Below are positions 60,579 to 64,000 of a stretch of DNA of 64,000 bases, in pieces (the stretch's first letter is position 1; each line of letters starts with the position of its first letter). This DNA is from a bacterium (GTDB taxonomy: Bacteria > Planctomycetota > UBA1135 > UBA2386): positions 186,001 to 250,000 of the forward strand of contig JAUILN010000014.1 in the NCBI GenBank assembly GCA_030432695.1, given 5' to 3'. The notes under the pieces are model-generated. The model did not search any database, was not told the DNA's origin, and saw only the letters and a program-made list of their open reading frames with translations. Position numbers and translations under genes: made by a program.

Positions 60579-62353
60579 TCCCAGCGCTCCCAGGCTTCGA
60601 CCAGGGGGATGCGCAGCACGAAGGCCGCGCCGGCTGCACCGTCTTCCGGTGCGAAGGCCCGCAGCGACCCGGAGTGCTGCTCGGCGATGACTCGCGCCAG
60701 ATGCAGGCCGAGGCCGACGCCGGGCACGTCGCCGGCCTCGTGCGAGCTGCCGCGGCGGAAGCGGCTGAAGATGCGCTCGCGCTCGGCGGCGGGAATGCCC
60801 GGGCCGTGATCGCGCAGCGTGACGACCGCCTCGTGCCCATCGGTGGTCAAAGAGACCTCGAGGACGCGGCCGTCGAGGGCGTACTTGCGGGCATTGTCGA
60901 GCACGTTGAGCAATGCCTGGCGCAGCGACTCGGATTGGGCGCGGACGAAGATCGGCTCGTCGGGCAGCGAGCGTCGCACCTCCAGGCCGTCGCGTTCGGC
61001 GAGGGGCGTGAACAGGTCGAGGGTGTCGCGGACCACCGCGGCGAGGTCGACCTCACGTGGATCGAAGACCCGCTCGCCCTTCTCGGTGCGGCCGAGGTCG
61101 AGGACGTTCTCCACCAGCATGCCGAGGCGTGCTGCTTCACCGTCGAGGCGGCGAAGCCAGTCACGCCGCGCGGTCTCGTCGGTCACGTGGTCGTCGAGCA
61201 GGAGTTCGGCGGCGAGGCGGATGCCGGCGAGCGGGGTCTTGAGTTCGTGGGTCACGGTGGTGAGGAACTCGGTCTGCAGGCGCAGCGCGCGGGTCTCGCG
61301 GCGGATGCTGCTCCAGGTCTGCCAGAGGCTGGCGAAGAACAGCGCGGCGAGGGGGAGCGCGAGGTTGTCGAGGAGATCGAACGGTCTCTCGGCGAGCGTG
61401 GCGTCGGGGATCGGCGCCTCGAGCAGGCCGTCGAAGGCCGCGGGCGCTTCGGCGTCGCCCAGGGCGGCGGCGCGGATCGGGGTGCCGAGGAGTTCGGTGG
61501 CGATCGCGGCGGCGCGGGAGGCCGAGAGGCGGGCGCCTTCGCCGGTGGACGGATCGAAGAGGACGAGGGCTGGGCCGTCGCGTCGGGCGACGAAGCGCGG
61601 GGCCCTGGCGAGGACCGGGGCGAGGGCTTCGACGGCGCGGTGCGTGGTGCGGCGGGCGGTGGCGGAGTCGATCGCGCGGCGGGCGACGGCGGCACGGGGG
61701 GCGGGGAGTCCGGCCGCGACGAGGCGGTCGAGCCAGGCGCGGGCGCGGTCCTCGGGCAGGCGGATGAGGTCGGCGTCGAGGTTGCCGGGCGGGGAGTCGA
61801 GGCCGTCGCGCAGTCGCAGCAGGAGGGCCGACAGGCGCGGCTCGGGTGGGGAGGTCGCCAACTCGGCGAGGCGCGCGAGGGCTTCGTCGCGGCGGGGTGG
61901 TTGGTCGGCTCGAGACGCCTCCCAGGCCGCGCGGGCCAGGCAGGTGCCGCGCAGGGCGGGGGACAGCAGGGCCTCGGACGAGACGAACCCGAGGATCGAA
62001 GCCGCGCGGTCCTCGGGAGGCGCGGCCTCGGCGCGGCGCAGTGCCTCGGCGGTCAGCGGATCGAGTTCGGCGCGTGGATCGGGCTCGTTCGTCGGGGTCA
62101 GGCTGCCGAGGTCGGGGGGCACGACGAGGCGGCCATCCAGGACCGCGAACCGCTCGTCGGGTTCGGCGAGTGCCAGCGCATCGGGCGCCGCCATCCGCCT
62201 GGGCAGCGCGCGGACCGCCTGTTCTGCGACCGCGCGCGCCGCCGTCTCGCCGCGCATCTCCCGCAACCGGGCGTCTGCGTGTCGCCGGTCGTTCGCCAGC
62301 GCGAGGATCAACACCCAGAGCCCGAAGCCCGCCGCCATCGTCAGCAGCGGCAT
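60575..62353 (-). CDS. Sensor histidine kinase with large extracytoplasmic helical domain
   Basis: The protein has 592 residues. Membrane spans are at about 7-20 and 328-344. The intervening about 300 residues are Ala/Arg/Leu-rich and helical, with no named sensor domain recognised. HisKA is TVTHELKTPLAGIRLAAELL (H369), and the HATPase has VLDNARKYALDG (N box), LRDHGPGIPAAERERIFSRF (G1/F) and VGLGLHLARVI (G2). The partner response regulator overlaps its stop codon. The signal is presumably periplasmic but unknown. The ATG at 62353 is the only usable start, since an in-frame TAG lies about 80 bases upstream. Confidence 0.93.
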   Translation of the reverse strand: MPLLTMAAGFGLWVLILALANDRRHADARLREMRGETAARAVAEQAVRALPRRMAAPDALALAEPDERFAVLDGRLVVPPDLGSLTPTNEPDPRAELDPLTAEALRRAEAAPPEDRAASILGFVSSEALLSPALRGTCLARAAWEASRADQPPRRDEALARLAELATSPPEPRLSALLLRLRDGLDSPPGNLDADLIRLPEDRARAWLDRLVAAGLPAPRAAVARRAIDSATARRTTHRAVEALAPVLARAPRFVARRDGPALVLFDPSTGEGARLSASRAAAIATELLGTPIRAAALGDAEAPAAFDGLLEAPIPDATLAERPFDLLDNLALPLAALFFASLWQTWSSIRRETRALRLQTEFLTTVTHELKTPLAGIRLAAELLLDDHVTDETARRDWLRRLDGEAARLGMLVENVLDLGRTEKGERVFDPREVDLAAVVRDTLDLFTPLAERDGLEVRRSLPDEPIFVRAQSESLRQALLNVLDNARKYALDGRVLEVSLTTDGHEAVVTLRDHGPGIPAAERERIFSRFRRGSSHEAGDVPGVGLGLHLARVIAEQHSGSLRAFAPEDGAAGAAFVLRIPLVEAWERWE

Positions 62354-62467
62354 CAGGCGGCGCAGGCGGTGGCGCAGTGCTGCTGGGGCGAGCGGGTCTG
62401 TGGCGAGCGGGGCGATCGCACCAAGCTAGGCGGCGCGCGGCGCGAGTTGTCGAGAACCTGTCGAGGT

Positions 62468-62544
62468 GGGGGGGTTAACGTCTCGACCCGGCCCAGTTGT
62501 GAACCCCGTTCACAACCCGGCCGGGTCGAGTTGTTAACCCCCCC
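62468..62544. repeat. Family B double hairpin, copies B5a and B5b, nearly perfect 77-base hairpin
   Basis: The arms pair from GGGGGGGTTAAC (62468-62479) with GTTAACCCCCCC (62533-62544) inward through CTCGACCCGGCC (62482-62493) with its complement (62519-62530), and GTTGTGAAC (62496-62504) with GTTCACAAC (62508-62516), leaving a CCC loop. Only three positions do not form Watson-Crick or G-T pairs. It ends 4 bases before the ATG at 62549. Confidence 0.92.
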
Positions 62545-62548
62545 TTCG

Positions 62549-63643
62549 ATGCGGATCGCGGCGTACGTCTACACGGGGTGGCACCCGATCGCCGAGCGCG
62601 ACGAGGCCTTCCATCCGGGGTTCACGGAGTGGGAGCTGGTGCGGGAATGCCGGCCGCGGTTCGCGGGGCATCGGCAGCCGCGGGTGCCGGCGCTGGGGGA
62701 ATACGACGACCGGGATCCGGTGGAGGTCGGTCGACGCTTCCGGCTGGCGCGGGAGCACGGCGTGGATGCCTTCGTGTTCGGGGTGTTCTGGTGCCGTGGC
62801 AAGCGGGTGTTCGAGCGCGGGCTCGACGACGGGTTCCTCGGGAGCGCGGAGGGAGCGGAGGCACCGTTCGCGTTGATGTGGGCCAACCGGATGCCGCGGC
62901 GGGTGCTGCCGGTGCGGCGCGCAGACCTGCCGGTGTTGGATTTGTCGCGCGAGGTGCCGAGCGACGTCGACGACTTCGTGGAGTTCGTCGCGATGCTGGC
63001 GGAGAACTACTTCGCGCGGCCGAACTATCTGACCGTCGGTGGGCGGAGCTACTTCTCGATCTTCGACTCGAGCTTCTTCCTGCGGGAGCTGGGTGTCGAC
63101 GAGGCGCGGCGCGCGGTGGCGGCGGCGCGGGAGTGGCTGCGCACGCACGGTCATCGCGACGTCCACCTGGCGGCGATCGAGCCGAACGAGGAATCGCTGC
63201 CGCGGGTCCGTGAGGTCGGCTTCGACAGCGTGACGCACTACGTGTTCCTGCCGGACTGGAAGGGGCCGTTCGAGCAGGACTACCGCGAGTACGCCGAGCT
63301 GCGCAGCACCCAGTGGGCTTCGTTCGCGGCGCGCGCGGGCCTGCCCTACATGCCGAGCGTGGCGCCCGGTTGGGACGCCTCACCGCGCGGTGCCGACTTC
63401 GGCGAGTCGCGGCCGGACCGGTATCCGTGGTCGCCGGTGGTCACGGGCGAGGACCCAGGCCTGTTCCGGGATGCGTTGGTCCGCGCGCTGGAGTTCCGGT
63501 CGCCGGTCGCAGGTCCCGACGACCCGCTGGTCCTGGTCGCGTCCCTGAACGAGTGGAGCGAGGGCCACTACCTGGAGCCCGACGAGCGGTTCGGCACCGG
63601 ATGGCTCGAAGCCGTGCGCGACGCCAGGGCGCGCGCCGAGTAG
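62549..63643 (+). CDS. WbsX-like / GH99-like domain protein
   Basis: The protein has 364 residues. The N-terminal MRIAAYVYTGWHPIAERDEA followed by GFTEWELV matches the start of WbsX-type proteins (a GH99-like barrel associated with O-antigen and polysaccharide clusters). Downstream are YFSIFDSSFFLRELG and LNEWSEGHYLEPDERFGTGW, the C-terminal signature of the family with its conserved NEW.EG phrase. It probably acts on glycans, as hydrolase or transferase. No other polysaccharide gene is adjacent. The ATG lies 4 bases after the 77-base hairpin, leaving no place for a Shine-Dalgarno sequence outside the stem. Confidence 0.85.
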   Translation: MRIAAYVYTGWHPIAERDEAFHPGFTEWELVRECRPRFAGHRQPRVPALGEYDDRDPVEVGRRFRLAREHGVDAFVFGVFWCRGKRVFERGLDDGFLGSAEGAEAPFALMWANRMPRRVLPVRRADLPVLDLSREVPSDVDDFVEFVAMLAENYFARPNYLTVGGRSYFSIFDSSFFLRELGVDEARRAVAAAREWLRTHGHRDVHLAAIEPNEESLPRVREVGFDSVTHYVFLPDWKGPFEQDYREYAELRSTQWASFAARAGLPYMPSVAPGWDASPRGADFGESRPDRYPWSPVVTGEDPGLFRDALVRALEFRSPVAGPDDPLVLVASLNEWSEGHYLEPDERFGTGWLEAVRDARARAE

Positions 63644-63646
63644 CTT
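63641..63646 (+). promoter_or_regulatory. Possible -10 element TAGCTT, leaderless-type spacing
   Basis: TAGCTT is 7 bases before the ATG at 63654 and includes the stop codon of the WbsX-like gene. The alternative is simple co-transcription with that gene. Confidence 0.25.
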
Positions 63647-63653
63647 CGTGCGG

Positions 63654-64000
63654 ATGCCTGCACTTCCCGCCCACTGGCCGTCCAAGGTCTGGCTCGCGCC
63701 GCTCACCAAAGGTGGCAACCTGCCGTTCCGCCGCCTCTGCGTCGACTTCGGCGCGGTGGTGACCATGTCGGAGATGGCCTACGCGCGGCAGGTGAAGAAG
63801 CGCTCGCGGGCCGAGATGGCGCTGCTGCGGCGGCACGCGTCGGAGAAGGTCTTCGGGGTGCAGATCGCGGCGGGGAAGGTCGAGGACGCGGTCGAGGCGA
63901 CCAAGATCGCGGTCGACCAGGGTGCGGACTTCGTCGACCTGAACTGCGGCTGCCCGATCCACGACACGGTGAAGCGCGGCATGGGCGCGACCCTGCTGCA
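63654..64000 (+). CDS. tRNA-dihydrouridine synthase, Dus family (partial)
   Basis: The first 115 codons are present; the gene runs off the right edge. The FMN-binding N terminus (VWLAPLTKGGNLPFRRLCVD) and the catalytic Cys motif FVDLNCGCPIHDTVKRGMGA are clear. The phrase CGCPIHDTVKRGMGATLL resembles the Dus3-like branch. Dus enzymes reduce specific uridines of tRNA with NADPH. Confidence 0.92.
   Translation, partial: MPALPAHWPSKVWLAPLTKGGNLPFRRLCVDFGAVVTMSEMAYARQVKKRSRAEMALLRRHASEKVFGVQIAAGKVEDAVEATKIAVDQGADFVDLNCGCPIHDTVKRGMGATLL

Noticed and set aside
60449..62548. Plus-strand open frame running into the WbsX-like gene
   Set aside because: It is antisense to the histidine kinase. The WbsX family starts at the MRIAAY methionine, so the upstream extension is not coding.

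Overview
The window is chromosomal DNA of very high GC with about 40 recognisable genes and no transposase, integrase, rRNA, tRNA or CRISPR array that I can see. The gene repertoire points to a planctomycete-like bacterium (inference): two ECF sigma factors fused through one membrane span to carboxypeptidase-regulatory-like repeats, many secreted proteins of unknown function, a formylglycine sulfatase, an M14 peptidase, a complete aerotolerance (Bat) operon, FG-GAP-type and HEAT-type secreted proteins, and very few Shine-Dalgarno sequences.

Layout. 1-9200: an ECF sigma factor and membrane-anchored partner (minus) diverge from a receptor-like Ser/Thr kinase, followed by an NTP/NDP-type transporter, a secreted possible C25-like peptidase, a small membrane protein and an SGNH hydrolase with inserted TPR-like helices. 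9200-23900: envelope and secreted proteins (a DUF481 lipoprotein, helical-repeat proteins, FG-GAP-like and small secreted proteins), the first sigma-receptor fusion, an M14 metallopeptidase and a free-standing carboxypeptidase-regulatory-like protein. 23950-29700: a DUF455/ATP-grasp gene pair, a lipopolysaccharide-type glycosyltransferase and the second sigma-receptor fusion. 29700-39600: an outer-membrane protein, a sulfatase/HAD pair and a six-gene Bat operon (MoxR, DUF58, DUF4381, BatA-BatB fusion, TPR lipoprotein, BatD). 39700-56700: metabolic and housekeeping genes (EamA exporter, 23S-type RNA uracil methyltransferase, class V aminotransferase, alpha/beta hydrolase, HtpG, RNase Z-like hydrolase, hybrid kinase, MobA, VOC protein). 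56700-64000: a HEAT-repeat protein, an OmpR-type two-component pair, a WbsX-like protein and the start of a Dus tRNA-dihydrouridine synthase.

The most unusual structure lies between genes. Two families of hairpin elements recur. Family A (4 copies) has an invariant GTGCCAGGCAC tip on stems whose sequence changes but stays paired. Family B (6 units at 4 loci, one pair merged into a 77-base hairpin) is built on GGGGGTTAACAAC arms around a CCGG-rich centre. Every copy lies within about 10 bases of a start or stop codon, or inside a reading frame; several supply the stop codon of the upstream gene, and one is read in frame through the 5' end of the TPR gene of the Bat operon. A second window-wide pattern is a TAnnnT-like hexamer 5 to 10 bases before many start codons, which suggests leaderless transcription.
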